A stretch of 55,349 bases of DNA from Acanthamoeba castellanii str. Neff. Taxonomy: Eukaryota; Discosea; Longamoebia; Acanthamoebidae. This document shows, piece after piece, positions 1 through 11,574 of the stretch. Numbering within the stretch: position 1 is the stretch's first letter; each line of letters opens with the position of its first letter. The notes under the pieces are model-generated. The model made no database searches, was not told the origin of the DNA, and saw only the letters and a list, made by a program, of their open reading frames with translations. The position numbers and the translations under genes were made by a program. The stretch is from the NCBI RefSeq assembly GCF_000313135.1, contig NW_004457700.1, forward strand, positions 12,508-67,856, given 5' to 3'.

Positions 1-3000
1 ATCTTCTTCTTGTGCATCCACAGCGCTCCATACCGCACCAGCAAATGGGCGCCGCAACCAGCGCAAGCAGCCCCCCTCCTTTCTACAGGTGAACCCTTGC
101 CACATGACATCCTTTTATCTTTATAACTGAATATTTATTTTTCTTTATTTCTAGAAATAATTGCAAGTCTTATTGTTTGTTTATTAAAGCAGTTCACTCG
201 AAGGATTTTGGTAGATAATAAACAGTACTTTATCATTCGCCTTTGTCTGCGCCGCGTAGAGACCCGACAGTCTACCAGGCTGAAGCGCCACTCGGCCCTC
301 AGCTGGCGGACGAAGATGGAGAGCCCAAGACCGACCTGGACCGCCGCGGCCAGCTCGTGGCGCGACTCGCCTCCATCCTCTACCTCGGTTCGCGCCTCCC
401 TTCTTCCTCCAAACGCCTGATCACCACCCACTCACCCTATGATGTCCGTCTGTGTGCGCGTGTGTGTGTGCGTGTGTGTGTGTGTGTGGTGTGTGTGTGT
501 GTGTGTGGTGTGTGTGTGTGTGGTGTGTGTGCGGTTACAGAGAAACTGAATCAGGGCAGCAAGCGGGAGAATGAAGGGAACAAGAGCACTCACGGCGCCG
601 AACCAGATAAGGGCGGCGAAGGAGAACGCGAGCGGCGCCAACGCCTGAAGGCTCTTCTCCTCCACATCACCGACGACGTACGCGTGCGTGTTGTCGTGTG
701 TTGTGTGCTGTGTGCTGTGCTTTGTGTGTCTTGACGGCCGTCTGGTGGTGGCCGGCAGGAGGGCGAAGAGTTACACGGACCGAAGGGCGTGGCGTTCTCG
801 ACCGACGCCAAGCGTCTCCTCCAGACTTTCTTCCTCGAGGTACCCCCATTATCATGCCGTCCATTGCGCTTGTACACGTGTCGTGTCGTTGATCGTGTCG
901 TGTCGTGTCGTGTCGTGTCGTGTCGTGTCGTGTCGTGTCGTGTCGTGTCGTGTCGTGTCGTGTCGTGTCGTGTCGTGTCGTAAGTAAGTAACATGTTTTT
1001 TTGTTGATGTGCGCAGGCGGCGGGCATTTTGACAGAGCAGGCGGAGGGGCTGGCCCTGGAGGCCTGGCAATCGCGCCACCCCGAGCGCACCCGGTCCCAC
1101 CGCGACCACCACCAGCAGCAGCCCAGGCCCGCGGCCGCCGACTCGTCCGCCGACGTCGGCCACAACGCATCGTCCGATCATCCGGTCGACACAGCGAGCG
1201 ACGACAACGAGGAGCAGACGTCGGGCCTGTCGTCAGCGTCGTCGTCGTCGTCGGTGGCGGTGATGTCGTCGACATCGCCCCTGTCGACATCGCCGCCGGA
1301 CGACTCGTCGCCCCCGATCTGCTCGTCCCTCTCGTCGTGCTCCTCCTTCGCCTCCTGCGACACTCTGCCGCCGCCTTCGTCGCTCTCGCTCTCTTCGTCA
1401 TTCGTGCCCGTTTCGTCTACGCCTACGACGGCGTCGGCACATAGCCAGTCGCATGCCATGCATTCCTCTGCGCCGATCGACACCCGGCGGACACGAGCGG
1501 CCCCGGCCGCGATTGGCCTCGATCAACCCTCCGTTTCCTGGCACCACGTGCGTTCCCCTGCAACCAACCTGGTGAGACCCAGGAATTCCGGACATTCCCC
1601 AATATTGAGAAATTACAGTTTCATGCTAATTTCTAGCGCGTCGGTCGGTGCAGGTGGTGAAGGCTGTGGAGCTCCTGCTGCAGCTGCCCCTCGACGGCGG
1701 CGGCAGCGGCGAGGCGTCGGACGAGGGGCCAGGCCGGGCCTCTACGCACGGCGCCGACATCGATGGCGACATCAGCGCAGCCGCGGACGCGACGCTCAGC
1801 GCAGCCCACAGACGACGCGAGAAGGCGCGCAGCCTCAGCGCCCTCGGCCGCAGTACGCCCACCCGCTGTCGTGTGTGTCTTTTGATTTCTCTGAAACGCA
1901 CGCACGCACACACACGCACACGCACACGGCAGATAATATGGAGGACCCGCTGCTGCGCCACTACTCCTTCTTCCGCCTCATCGACCAGAACGGTACCGCA
2001 CGCCGCCGCCTTTGAGCGACCGCAGCCCCGGGTGACTCACATGGGCGAGCTGGCCAACGGGGGATGGTGCAGTGCCGGTGTTCCTGCGGTTGTTGGAGGG
2101 CGAACAACAGCGGTGGGACTTTGTATCGAAGCAGCACGGGGTGGTCATCCACCGGCGAACCATCGCGCCCGCCCCGCGCGGACGCAACATCCACTGCTTC
2201 CGAGGTGACAGCTCTCTTTCTCGTCGTCGTGTGCGGTGGAGCACGCACTCACACACTCATGTCGGCGCAGGGGTGGGCGTGATCAGGGCGCCCCCGTCCG
2301 TTGTCAAGGAGTACCTGTTCGAGCAAAAGGTGCGAAACACGACACACGACACACGACACACGACACACACGACACACGACACACTAGATGACACGCACAC
2401 GATGAGCGCGGCGCACATGGCCTGACGCTGCGCTTGGTGATCAGGAGTGGGCGCTCTGGGACTGCTACGCGAAGGATTGCCGGGAGGTGGAGCGACTCGA
2501 CAGCTGCACCAAAATCATGCAATTCCGGTACCCTCCCCTTTTAGTCAAGACGCCTTGTTGCCAACGTCGGTCAGTTTACCGTCGCCGTGGAACTCACCGG
2601 GTTACCATGCAACACGCCTTATTTACATTTTTTTTGTGCAGGTATGAGACGGAGCGGTGCTTCGTGCAGCACCGGCGCGACTTTTGCGCGCTTCTCCACC
2701 TCGTGCGGCGCCCCCGCGGCGCCATCCTCCTCGTACGCGCGCCATCTCACCTCCCATAGATCCCACAACCAACCAACCAAGACGTATGCGGTGTGTGCGG
2801 TGCGCGTATGTGTGCGGTGTGTGCGGTGGTGATGCGTGTGCGCCGATTTAAAGTTTGGGCAGAGTGTGGAGCATCCAATGTGTCCGCCACTCGAGGGCTG
2901 GACGCGCGGCGTCGCCCTCCACTCGGGCGCCCTCATCGAGCCCAAGAAGGTGACTCTCCCGCCTGCCACCCCCCTACAGCGCGTTGCGTGCGTGTCGTGC

Positions 3001-3002
3001 GC

Positions 3003-3034
<32 letters not shown>

Positions 3035-3226
3035 ACTCACGTGCGTGTGCGGTGATGTCACACGGAGCAGGATGGAGAGGGCAATCTGGTGTCGAAGGTG
3101 ACGATCATCACCCAGATCGATCTGGTGGGCCTTCCCGCGGCGATCGTCAACATGGTGCAGGTCCAGCGACCCCTCCTCGTCGCCCAAATCCAGCAACGCC
3201 TTGATGATGCCGCCAACCAATCGTAA
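1..3226 (+). CDS. START-domain lipid-transfer protein, 5' end outside window
   Basis: A multi-exon gene whose first exons lie before the window. Exons can be joined in frame at 24-88, 271-387, 541-677, 759-839 and 1017-1571, then about 1656 to the stop at 3224-3226. The N-terminal two thirds is low complexity: a Ser-rich stretch (about 1200-1440) and acidic and basic runs with no domain I recognise. The C-terminal third, from about 2078 on, reads as a START domain: RWDFVSKQHGVVIHRR, then GVGVIRAPPSVV, EWALWDCYAKDCREVERLD, a strand around HRRDFCALLHLVRRPRGAILL, and the closing ITQIDLVGLPAAIVN helix. START domains bind a single lipid or sterol in a helix-grip pocket, so a lipid-transfer or lipid-sensing role is likely; the ligand cannot be read from sequence. 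Introns hold long G/T repeats. The domain call is firm; the most 5' exons are less certain. Confidence 0.8.
451..530. repeat. (GT)n microsatellite in intron
   Basis: Imperfect GT dinucleotide run with CG and GG interruptions, between the exon ending at 387 and the exon starting at 541 of the START gene. It ends ten bases before the acceptor. Confidence 0.9.
896..980. repeat. (TGTCG)17 pentamer satellite in intron
   Basis: Seventeen perfect tandem copies of TGTCG inside the START-gene intron 840-1016. The purity suggests recent expansion or gene conversion. Confidence 0.97.
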
Positions 3227-3447
3227 ATATGTCAATATATACTTTCTGTATTAATTTATGAAATGACATTCAATGTAATTGTACGTTGCACCTGACATTT
3301 CTTACTCACTTTCTAATTGTTGCTTTTTAGGTCACTAATTACCAAATTTGGACTTGACCTAATAGAGGCTGACACGTGGAAGATGCGAGAAAATAACTGA
3401 AGGGTCACGATAACAACACATCGCCAGTCCGTACCTCCAGACACAAG

Positions 3448-5447
3448 ATGCGCTCGAACGCGTTGATCCTCTTTGCCGTCCTCTTCTTCGCCAGCACGGC
3501 GTTCTCCAGCAGTACCTACACACTCTCACTTACTCAGTGTGATCTGCTTCACACAAAGGCCTTAGTTCTGCTGATGATGGTGCTTCGAATGACTTCACTA
3601 CAATTTAGGGCTCGCGCCTTTGGAGGTTGCCCAGGGCCCCAAGGTCGAGGGCGAGTACATCGTCCTCTTCAGCACCTCCCTCAGGGAAAACGGCTGTACT
3701 CCTCTCTTCTCTTTGTTTTTTTTTTTTTTTGTTTTATCTTTCGTTAATCAATTGAGACTTCTTTGATTCTTGTAATCTTAATGTAACTGGGAGGAGATAT
3801 GTGTACAAGACTAACTTCCAACACTATGTTTGATGTTCTGATGATATGAAAGTCAAGGATGCCATTTCCTCCATGGTGGAGAGGCTGCAGGCGCTCGGTG
3901 ACTCCAGCACGCTCATCGAGACCTTCGTCATTGGCGACACCTTCAAGGCTGCGCACGTCAATCTCAGCTACCCGTACGAGCCCCTTCACGCCTTCTTTGG
4001 CAAAGTTGATTTTCATTAATTTATTCACTGCTCCCCCCCCCAACACTCGGCCTGCAGTGGTCTTCTATCGGTCATGACCCACCCCTTGGTGAGGCTGGTC
4101 TCCGAGAACGGCGTGGTCACCATCGGCCACGAGTCCGCCTGCCACGAGCAGAAGGACGTCATCTGGGTGAGTGCACTGTGTTTTACATTCTTATATCTAT
4201 CAATATAGTGATATATATGTATTTCTATATATATGGTTCTTTACTCACCATAAATGCCAAAAACAAAAAAAAAAAAAAAATAGAACTTGGACCGCATCAA
4301 CACGCGCGCGATTGATCTGGTCGACGACAACTACCACTACAGCTGGGCCGGCGAGGGCGTTGACAGCTACGTCATCGACACGTACCTTGCATTCTTCTCC
4401 TTCTTCGTCTTCTTTACACTACAATGAAGAACTTACATTCTAATCATTCTTGAATGGCGGCTGCGCAGCGGTGTGCAGACGACCCACGTCGAGTTCGGCG
4501 AGCGGGCCGAGTGGGGCGATAACTTCTCCGGTGATGGCGAGGACCGCGACTGCAACGGTCACGGCACCCACGTGGCCGGCACCATCGCCGGCGAGCTCTA
4601 CGGTGTGGCCAAGAGGACCAACATCATCGCCGTTCGATTCTCTCTTCCTGTTTCTCATTTCACCATTATTAGCCACGCGTTGGTAGTTGTTGACAGTTGT
4701 ATGGTTGTGTGGTTGCATGTTGTGTTGTGTGCGGCCCACAGGTCAAGGTGTTGGCTTGCTCCGGCAGCGGAACGAACGCGGGCGTGATTGCGGGCGTGCA
4801 GTACACCGTCAACCAGGCCCACAGCCGCAAGAGGCCCTCCGTGGCCAACATGTCGCTCGGTGGCGGCCGCAGCACCCCAGTCAACGAAGCCGTTAACGGT
4901 ACCCTCTCACCAAACCCAAACCCAAACTGCAAATTTCCGGAGTTGTTTCAAATTCCTTAACAACTTGTTTTGGCCAGCTGCCGTCAAGGAGGGCGTGGCC
5001 ATGGTCGTGGCCGCGGGCAACAGCCGGGCCGACGCCTGCAGCTTCAGCCCGGCCAGCGCCGACCTCGCCCTGACCGTCGCTTCGACCGAAATTGCCGCCG
5101 TCGATTCGAGCGAAGAGCAGGAGGACAAGCGCTCGTCGTTCTCCAACTTTGGCGCCTGCGTCGACATCGCCGCGCCCGGCTCCCTGATCAAGGCCGCCTG
5201 GATCGACAAGGAGGGCATCGCGCCCAACCACGTCTACAACGTCATCTCCGGCACGTCGATGGCCTCGCCCCACGTGGCCGGCGTGGCCGCGGTGCTGCTC
5301 AGCGCCCAGCCGGAGCTCAAGCCGGCCGACCTCGCCGCGCGCCTGGTGGCCGACGCCAACCTCGGCATGGTCGACTTTGACTGCAACGGCAACGAGGCCT
5401 GCGAGAAGACCCCCAACGTCCTCCTCCACACCAACACCTGCGCCTAA
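3448..5447 (+). CDS. Secreted subtilisin-like serine protease (S8A, proteinase K type)
   Basis: Starts at an ATG followed by a classic signal peptide (MRSNALILFAVLFFASTAFS). An exon from about 3609 encodes an inhibitor-I9-like propeptide (EGEYIVLFSTSL). The mature peptidase carries the triad: Asp in SYVIDTGV, split by an intron near 4378-4469; His in NGHGTHVAGT (about 4555); and Ser in SGTSMASPHVAG (about 5250), with the oxyanion Asn in VVAAGNS (about 5010). It ends in a Cys-containing tail (NTCA). About six introns are needed. Secreted subtilases of this type digest protein outside the cell or in food vacuoles; in pathogenic amoebae they are counted among tissue-degrading proteases. All catalytic residues are present, so it should be active after propeptide removal. 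Confidence 0.93.
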
Positions 5448-5577
5448 TCCAGAGAATGCACAAGATATTTCAATCATTTTGGTTTGCTGTTTTTTTGGTT
5501 TCCCAAACGTTTGGGAAATGGTTACGTTGCAACAGAAAAGGAAAGAGAGAAAGAAAGAGAAAAGAAAGAAAGAGGCC

Positions 5578-6601
5578 CTAGTGCTTGTCCTTGAGGACCA
5601 GGAACTTCTTGCCGGAGCCGGGCGGGATCTCGACCATCTTGGCGATGCTCTTGACGATGCGGGTGAGCTCGGGCTTCTTGGTCGGGTCGGCCGCGAGCTC
5701 GGCCTTGAAGTAGTTCACCACGCTCACCGTCGTCATCTGCTCCTTCCGCGCCAGCAGCTGCCGCACCGACTCCTCCGACAGCTTCAACGGCTCCTTCGCC
5801 TTCTTCTCCGCCGCCGCCGCAGCCGCACCTGTCGTTCCCCCCCCCCACGCCACCGCACACACGCAACACGCACCACCGCACACGCGACGCGTAAGCAATG
5901 AAATCAACAGAGTGACGGTGATGAAGAAGACGGTACCGAGCTTGGTGGTGGTGGCGTCGAGCTTGGGCTTCTTGGCGGCGGAGGCGGGGGTGGTGGTGGG
6001 CGAGGCGCCCTTCTTCCGCTTGGCGCCGGCCTTGGCGGCGTCCTTGGGCGACGAGGCCGCCGCGTCCTCCTTCTTCCCGCCCTTGCCCGCCTGCTTGTCC
6101 TCCTCGTCCTCCCGCTCCTCCTCCGACCCCTCGTCCTCCGAGTCCTGCATGCGCGACGTGTGCGGTGTGTGCGGTCGTGCATGTGCGGCGTGTGCGGCGT
6201 GCGTGTGTTATGAGAACGCGCACGCGGCATTGCAGACTTTGGTGGTGCGCTGCGTACCTCGATGTTGGCTTCATCTCCCTCGAGCTGCGCCAGACCTTTG
6301 ATCAGTTTCCTCATGTCCTATGTGTCGTGTCGTTGGTCGTGAGTGGTTAGTAGATGAATGGAACTTGCCAGCCAGGCAGCTCACGCACGAGGTGGGCGCG
6401 AGTGTACCTGCTTGGTGGCGTCCTTGGTCTTCCTCTCCTTCTTCTTTTCCTCCTCCTGCGGCTGTTGCACGAATGAAGCGGCGCGTTAGTCCTCCATCCT
6501 CGATCCGTGTGCACGTCGTGCCGTGTGTCGTGCGTGCGTGTGTGTGTCGTGCGTGTGTGTGTCGTGCGTGTGTGTATTGTGTGTGTGTATTGTGTGTGTG
6601 T

Positions 6602-6635
<34 letters not shown>

Positions 6636-7977
6636 GTGTGTGTGTGTGTGTCGTGTGTGTGTGTGTGTGTGTGTGTGTTGAATGGGAGGAGTGGCGATCA
6701 AACCTCATCAATGGCGCCGCCCTCGTCGTCGTCCCACGTCTCCTCAAAGTCGATGTCCTCCTTCTCATCGCCGACCTCCTCGTCCTTCTCCTTCTTCCCG
6801 CCCTTCGCCCCCTTCGCCCCCTTCTCCTCGTCATCACTCTCCGCACTGTCCGCCACGACACACAACACGACACGCACGACACGCACAGTCAATGGCACGC
6901 AGGCTGGGAAAAGGTTGGGAGCTGCGTCGTAGTGTGTGGGGGCGTACTTGGATTCGCCAAAGACGGTGAATCGGCTTTCGTCGACAAAGTCGCCGTCCTC
7001 CTTGTCCTCCGATTTGCCGCCGCCCTTTCGCCCCGCCGACGCCCAGCGACTCCCGCCGTGCTGCTTCTCCATTTGCTTCATCTGTTGCGTGCGTGCGTGT
7101 GCGCGGTCGCGCGCGTGCGCGGTGGTGCGTGTAAGACAAGACACGACACGACACACGACACCCTACGTCACACGTGGCAGCGAACAAGAAGTGGAGCACG
7201 CGCACGTGTTCCTCGGCTTCTTCGGCGCCCATGGGCACGAAGGGCCGCTTGGCGCGGAAGTGGTACCAGTCGCCTGTCGGCACCACCTTGAACTCGTTGC
7301 CCTGCCGCGCCGCAACCCAAAAGGAATAAAAATATTATAAAAAATAATAGAATGCAAGGTCACAAAACAAAAGCAAAATATTTTTAAAAATGAGAAAAAT
7401 AAAAACAAACAAAAAGCGAAATGTACGTTTTGGATGAGAAGGAAGGTGTTGGAGCTCTCTCCCGCCTTGTTGATGCGCCCGACGTAGGTGTGCGCATCGC
7501 CGGTGTCGTCGAGATGGAGGGGGATGTTCTTCACATTTCGAGGATACATGGGACGCGAGAATGGGCGGCGCATGGTAGACGTCTTGGGTGGCGGAGGAGG
7601 CGGCGCCCCCTCCTCGGGCGGCTTGATCTCGTCTGCACGATAGGTGCGTAGCGGCTTGTTCCACGCGCCGAGATCGACAGGCACGTTGAATCGCGCTACG
7701 TTCCATTTCTCGCTCGCAGAGGCCATGCGTAGCACAAATTCCTTCATGGGGGGCTGCTGTGCAGCCGCGGTCCCGGCAGGCGAAGGTGCTGCAGCAGCTG
7801 ACACAGGCGTCTGGGCCTGTCGCAGAGGGGTCGGTCCTCCTGACCCCATAGCCGGCACTTGTGGCCTGTTCATCATTTTCCTCTCTTCTACAAATCCATC
7901 TAGACCTTCTCTTTTTCTCTTTTTGTTTCTTTGGGACAAAAGGAAAAGAGCCAGGAAAAGAACTCACTTCTGGCCAT
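5578..7977 (-). CDS. GTF2F1: Transcription initiation factor IIF alpha subunit (RAP74)
   Basis: Basal RNA polymerase II factor; with TFIIF beta it recruits Pol II to promoters and supports elongation. Reading from the 5' end: an N-terminal beta-barrel region (EKWNVARFNVPVDLGAWN, MYPRNVKNIPLHLDD, FKVVPTGDWYHFRAKRPF), a long acidic and Lys-rich linker (about 7030-6050), and the C-terminal winged helix (LSEESVRQLLARKEQMTTVS... GKKFLVLKD) ending at the TAG at 5578-5580. Start: ATG at 7977 gives MAR, then a GTGAGT intron to about 7890-7902, and both possible acceptors there stay in frame with the downstream MMNRPQV. If that intron is not used, the first in-frame ATG is 7876. Other introns lie near 7425-7303, 7180-7081, 6950-6849 and around 6685, 6410 and 6250; one near 5930-5830 follows from the break in the winged-helix reading. 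Confidence 0.93.
6535..6679. repeat. (GT)n microsatellite in RAP74 intron
   Basis: GT/TG dinucleotide tract with scattered TCG and ATT interruptions, inside an intron of the minus-strand TFIIF alpha gene. It generates long spurious His-Thr ORFs on the other strand. Confidence 0.9.
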
Positions 7978-8079
7978 GCTTTGTGCTGTGTGACAGGACG
8001 ATCAGAGTGAGCCAGGCAATTGAAAAGGAAGATCTCACCAACAGCACACCAAGGGTATAGCCAAAGTGCTAGAAATCAC

Positions 8080-8440
8080 CTCAGTATGGTGTAATACAAA
8101 CATCCCCAAAGCAGGCCACAACCCCCCCCCCAACCACAAGAGGGACTGCAGCCTCAGAATGGTTTATGGCTGGTTTTATTGGCTGTCAATCTCATGAATG
8201 TGTATTCTATTGATCTTGGGTAGTGTTCCCTCCAGCAGTTCTTGATGTTGAGGCCTGCATTCTCCTTTTGTGCTTGTGGCCTTTTGATTACCAATGGTCG
8301 ATTTTTTGTCATGTGGTGTTGAGGTCACCTCCCAGTAGGACCTCCCATCCATTGGCCTTAATTTTGTTAATCACTGGGAGGAGCTTATTGTTGAACCAAA
8401 GTGTTTGCTCTTCACATAGGCACCATTGGACAGAGTGGGT
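8080..8440 (-). mobile_element. Decayed non-LTR retrotransposon (LINE) endonuclease fragment
   Basis: On the minus strand one frame reads EEQTLWFNNKLLPVINKIK followed by WEVLLGGDLNT, the core of an AP-type endonuclease/exonuclease/phosphatase domain (the GGD(F/L)N motif with its Asp and Asn). About 100 bases further, in another frame, AGLNIKNCWREHYPRSIEYTF looks like the LINE pattern before the SRIDYI region. Several stops and frame changes separate the pieces, so it is dead. Minus-strand frames further upstream (8463-8994) may be more of the same element but show no recognisable domain. No reverse transcriptase was found. Confidence 0.6.
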
Positions 8441-10160
8441 GAAGTTGGACATTGTTTGACTTCTACATCAGCATTGACTGTGGCTGCTTCAGGAGTATGG
8501 ATGTCTTCCTGGCCAACCTGCGTCCTGGAGCCATGACATGATCAAGGGCAAGTACCCCAGTGCTCCAGGCGCAGACACTTCTCTTTGCAGGGTCTCTGCA
8601 GTGGCGGCTGCAGTGCCTATTCTGGGCCTCTCTTTCACATACTCCATTTGGGGCCTTTGGGCTTGGCAAAAGTCAAGATTACAGATTGAAAATTGCCATT
8701 AAGAAGGGCAAGTACTCTCAAGCATGATGGAATGAATCCATAGCCCTATGTGTGTGGTGTCACTGAGGGATCCCTGGAAGAAAAGAAAACTGGCCCATTC
8801 TGCGTTTTTAAAATGTCTCTATCTGTGATGTGTGGTTCAGATAAATATTCAAAACAGCTCAATACCCATAAACCTGGTTTTATCTGGTCATGAGGAATCA
8901 TGGCCAGTAATAACCCACTCCTGCCCCTCAGAAGTGTAGTGACTTGATTGATTTCTTTCATCTTCAACTGTGGACCCCTGACCAACAATGTCAAGGCCTG
9001 ACCTTTTGGGTATGCTTACCCTTCAACTTATTGATGGAGATTAATCTTCCTTCTTTTATTTAGATTACAATGTGCTGAAGCAAGGAATGGAGAAACTCTG
9101 GGAAAATCAAGGAAGGATGTTGAGGACTACATGAACATTGCAGACCAATGACATCAAGGCTGATTTACAGCTTGAGGTTGAGAAAGTCTACGACACAATT
9201 GCCAAGATTTGTCAAGGAGATGGCAAGGAGCTTGTGGAGAAATTTGTCACCATGATCTGCAAGAAGCTCCCTGACACTGTCTTCCTGGTCACCCTTTGAC
9301 AGTACATCACTGATAAATACACTGCAATGGTACACATACCTTCCTTTTCCTTCATGTAGCCTGCTCACGTTATTCTTCCAAAGCTTTGCAGGCGCAGGAG
9401 GAGCATGGTCACAAGCCTCAATGAGGCCTATAATGCATGGAAGGAAGAGGATGTAGAGGTTCAGTTTTTGATACTTGCTTGTTAGGTGTTACTTACACCT
9501 CTACAGGTGACACAGAATGGCAAGCCTTGCACACCTTCTTTACATAGCCAATCCACCATGTGAGTGATTGATTCCTCACTGTGGCTTGATTCTGTGTCAG
9601 GCAGGTCTCCATCATTATGCACCCATTCCTTGCAATCCTGTATGGCAGCCCTTGCCAATTGCTTGGACCAGCACCACACAGCCATCTTCTCATTGATTGT
9701 ACACTTTGCCTTTAGTGCTCACTTACTGTTGCTGATACATTCACCAACAGGATGCAACTCTTCTCTTGAGCTCAAGAACATGAAGCAGAAAGATGTCCTG
9801 GATTGTCAATCTATGAACAGTGTCTCTCCAACTTGCCCAATTGGGCTAGACCACAAGAGGGTGACTCAGAGTTGTGGGCAATCATCAGCACCCCTCGTCT
9901 GTGGTGAGCATGTGTGGCATTGACAGCAAATTGACCATTTCACTTGCTGTGCATCCTCCAGTGATCATGATATGAAGGCAAGTGACACAAAGGCAAGCAA
10001 CACAAAGGCAAGTGGCACGAAGGCAAGAGACATGAAGGCAAGCAGATGACATGTTCTTTTGTTTTACTTTATTTATTTATTTCATACAGTGTAAATACAT
10101 CATAAACCAACAAAGTTCGCATATTGTTCAAGTGTTTAAAGGCAATCAGAATCAGAATCA

Positions 10161-10406
10161 TCAGGATGCGCCATGCCTCGCTCCACCAGGCCTGACCCTT
10201 GTCCACCTTTCTTGTCCCTTCTCAAGAGGTGAGAAAGGCGCCCACACAACTGCCACCTTTGGGCGCCAGCCGCGCCACATGGCCAACCCATATACGCTCA
10301 GTTCGCCAGCCACGCCAACACCAAAGGCTATTGTAAGGAAGATCTTAGCCCAAGGGGAAAGGTTCTTCCACACACTCATCATGTCAGTAGTTGGGGTCAT
10401 CATCAT
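10161..10406 (-). CDS. Small hypothetical single-helix membrane protein
   Basis: An 81-codon ORF with several in-frame Met codons near its start (MMMTPTTDMMSVWKNL). It encodes one hydrophobic segment (AKIFLTIAFGVGVAGELSVY) followed by a basic patch (MWRGWRPK) and a polar tail. The size and layout would suit a small mitochondrial or ER membrane protein, but I do not recognise a family. The supporting point is composition: this short stretch keeps about ten CpGs while the kilobases on both sides have almost none, as expected if selection or lack of methylation protects it. It could also be a chance ORF. Confidence 0.4.
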   Translation of the reverse strand: MMMTPTTDMMSVWKNLSPWAKIFLTIAFGVGVAGELSVYGLAMWRGWRPKVAVVWAPFSPLEKGQERWTRVRPGGARHGAS

Positions 10407-10787
10407 TATGTGAACATCTCATAGTTTCAAAAGACTGGTTAAACTCTTGCCCCTGAGGTTCGTTTTTCCATTTCCAATTAATTTGTGGAAAAGGGGTCCC
10501 AGGGTCCCAACCACACATGTCCCAACTCTCCATCACTCAGGGAGACATCTTTCCCTGGAACAGAGCCTAACTTGATGTAGATAATAATTATGGGCTTAAC
10601 TATATATAACTTGTGTAATCATGTCAACATCACTATCAAGCTGGACAATGGCCTCAAAGTCCCTACCTCAATTCATCATGTTGGCAGACCAAGAGCTCCA
10701 GAGTTATGACTTGGAATTTTTTCGCAGCCATCCACACAACAAATATCAGGTTTTCTCACTTGCTATGTAAGCTCATGACATTATGCC

Positions 10788-11348
10788 TTGTTCAAAATGC
10801 ACTACAGAGGACAGGGTTCAAGGTGGGAAGGATTCAGCCCTGTACAATGCTTCATGGGGTCTAGGACCTCGCCATTTCTGAGGCATTTCACCACTTTTTT
10901 TCAGAACCACACAACAAAGATCACTCATTTTCCCACTTATGACACCTTCAGCACCAACAATGGCAATTTGTGCATCATCATCATGGAATACATGCCCAAA
11001 GGCAATATGTGATCATGCAGTCAAGGCCAGTACATGCACCAGCAGGGCGTGTTGCACCTGGACATCAAGCCAAAGAATGTGCTCATCTTGGCCAAGGGTG
11101 ATGCCCTGTTGTGCAATTTTGGATTCTCATGATTTGTTGATTGGGATCTGATCCATGGATGACAAGGGGACATCATCCTGGCCAGATTCCACACACCCAG
11201 GGGAGCGTCACCTGAGGTGTACAATCTGCTGGCATCCATGCTGCGCACACCACCACACTTCCAGATCAGGATCAACAAAATCCTGGAGCATCCATGGGTC
11301 GCTGGTCCACATCCTTGTCCATGAAAACAATCCACACATGACCATCAT
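10788..11348 (+). pseudogene. Ser/Thr protein kinase relic
   Basis: One plus-strand frame shows kinase landmarks in order: YDTFSTNNGNLCIIIMEYMPKGN (end of the N lobe and hinge), YMHQQGVLHLDIKPKNVLI (catalytic loop; HRD has become HLD), LLCNFGFS (DFG with Asp replaced by Asn) and, near 11280, INKILEHPWV (subdomain XI). The N-terminal glycine loop and the segment between DFG and the APE region are missing or unreadable. The frame is broken four times, every time by TGA (near 11009, 11132, 11159 and 11321), with no TAA or TAG. The TGC-AAT at the DFG site fits a CpG-to-CpA change. It is inactive. Confidence 0.75.
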
Positions 11349-11574
11349 TGGTCCACCTCATCCATAAAATGGCGCCATGCCCCCAACTTGGAAATCACAC
11401 AAATGAATCTTCTTGACAAGCCCAGACCCTGTCTTGGCATGGCCATGGGCAGGATCAGAAACAGGGTGGAGCAGTATCACGAAGAGGCCAACCCTGTGGC
11501 AGTCTTCACCACCACCAACAAGTTCAGGCATGGGCTCAAGCTCATTAACAAGAGCAAACATTGGATCAGATGAT

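Noticed and set aside
896..980. CRISPR-like regular repeats
   Set aside because: The repeats are short tandem units without spacers, in introns of a eukaryotic genome.
590..1401. Minus-strand ORFs with Arg-His-Asp-Thr-Thr repeats
   Set aside because: Direct translation of the TGTCG satellite, which lies in an intron of the plus-strand START gene.
6271..6882. Minus-strand ORF rich in His-Thr repeats
   Set aside because: It is translation of an intronic GT microsatellite and of RAP74 exons in the wrong frame.
10788..11348. Kinase frame read with TGA as Trp (alternative genetic code, as in amoeba mitochondria)
   Set aside because: Kinases are not encoded in such mitochondria, the block is not AT-rich like mitochondrial DNA, key residues (HRD Arg, DFG Asp) are lost, and neighbouring nuclear genes use TGA as stop.
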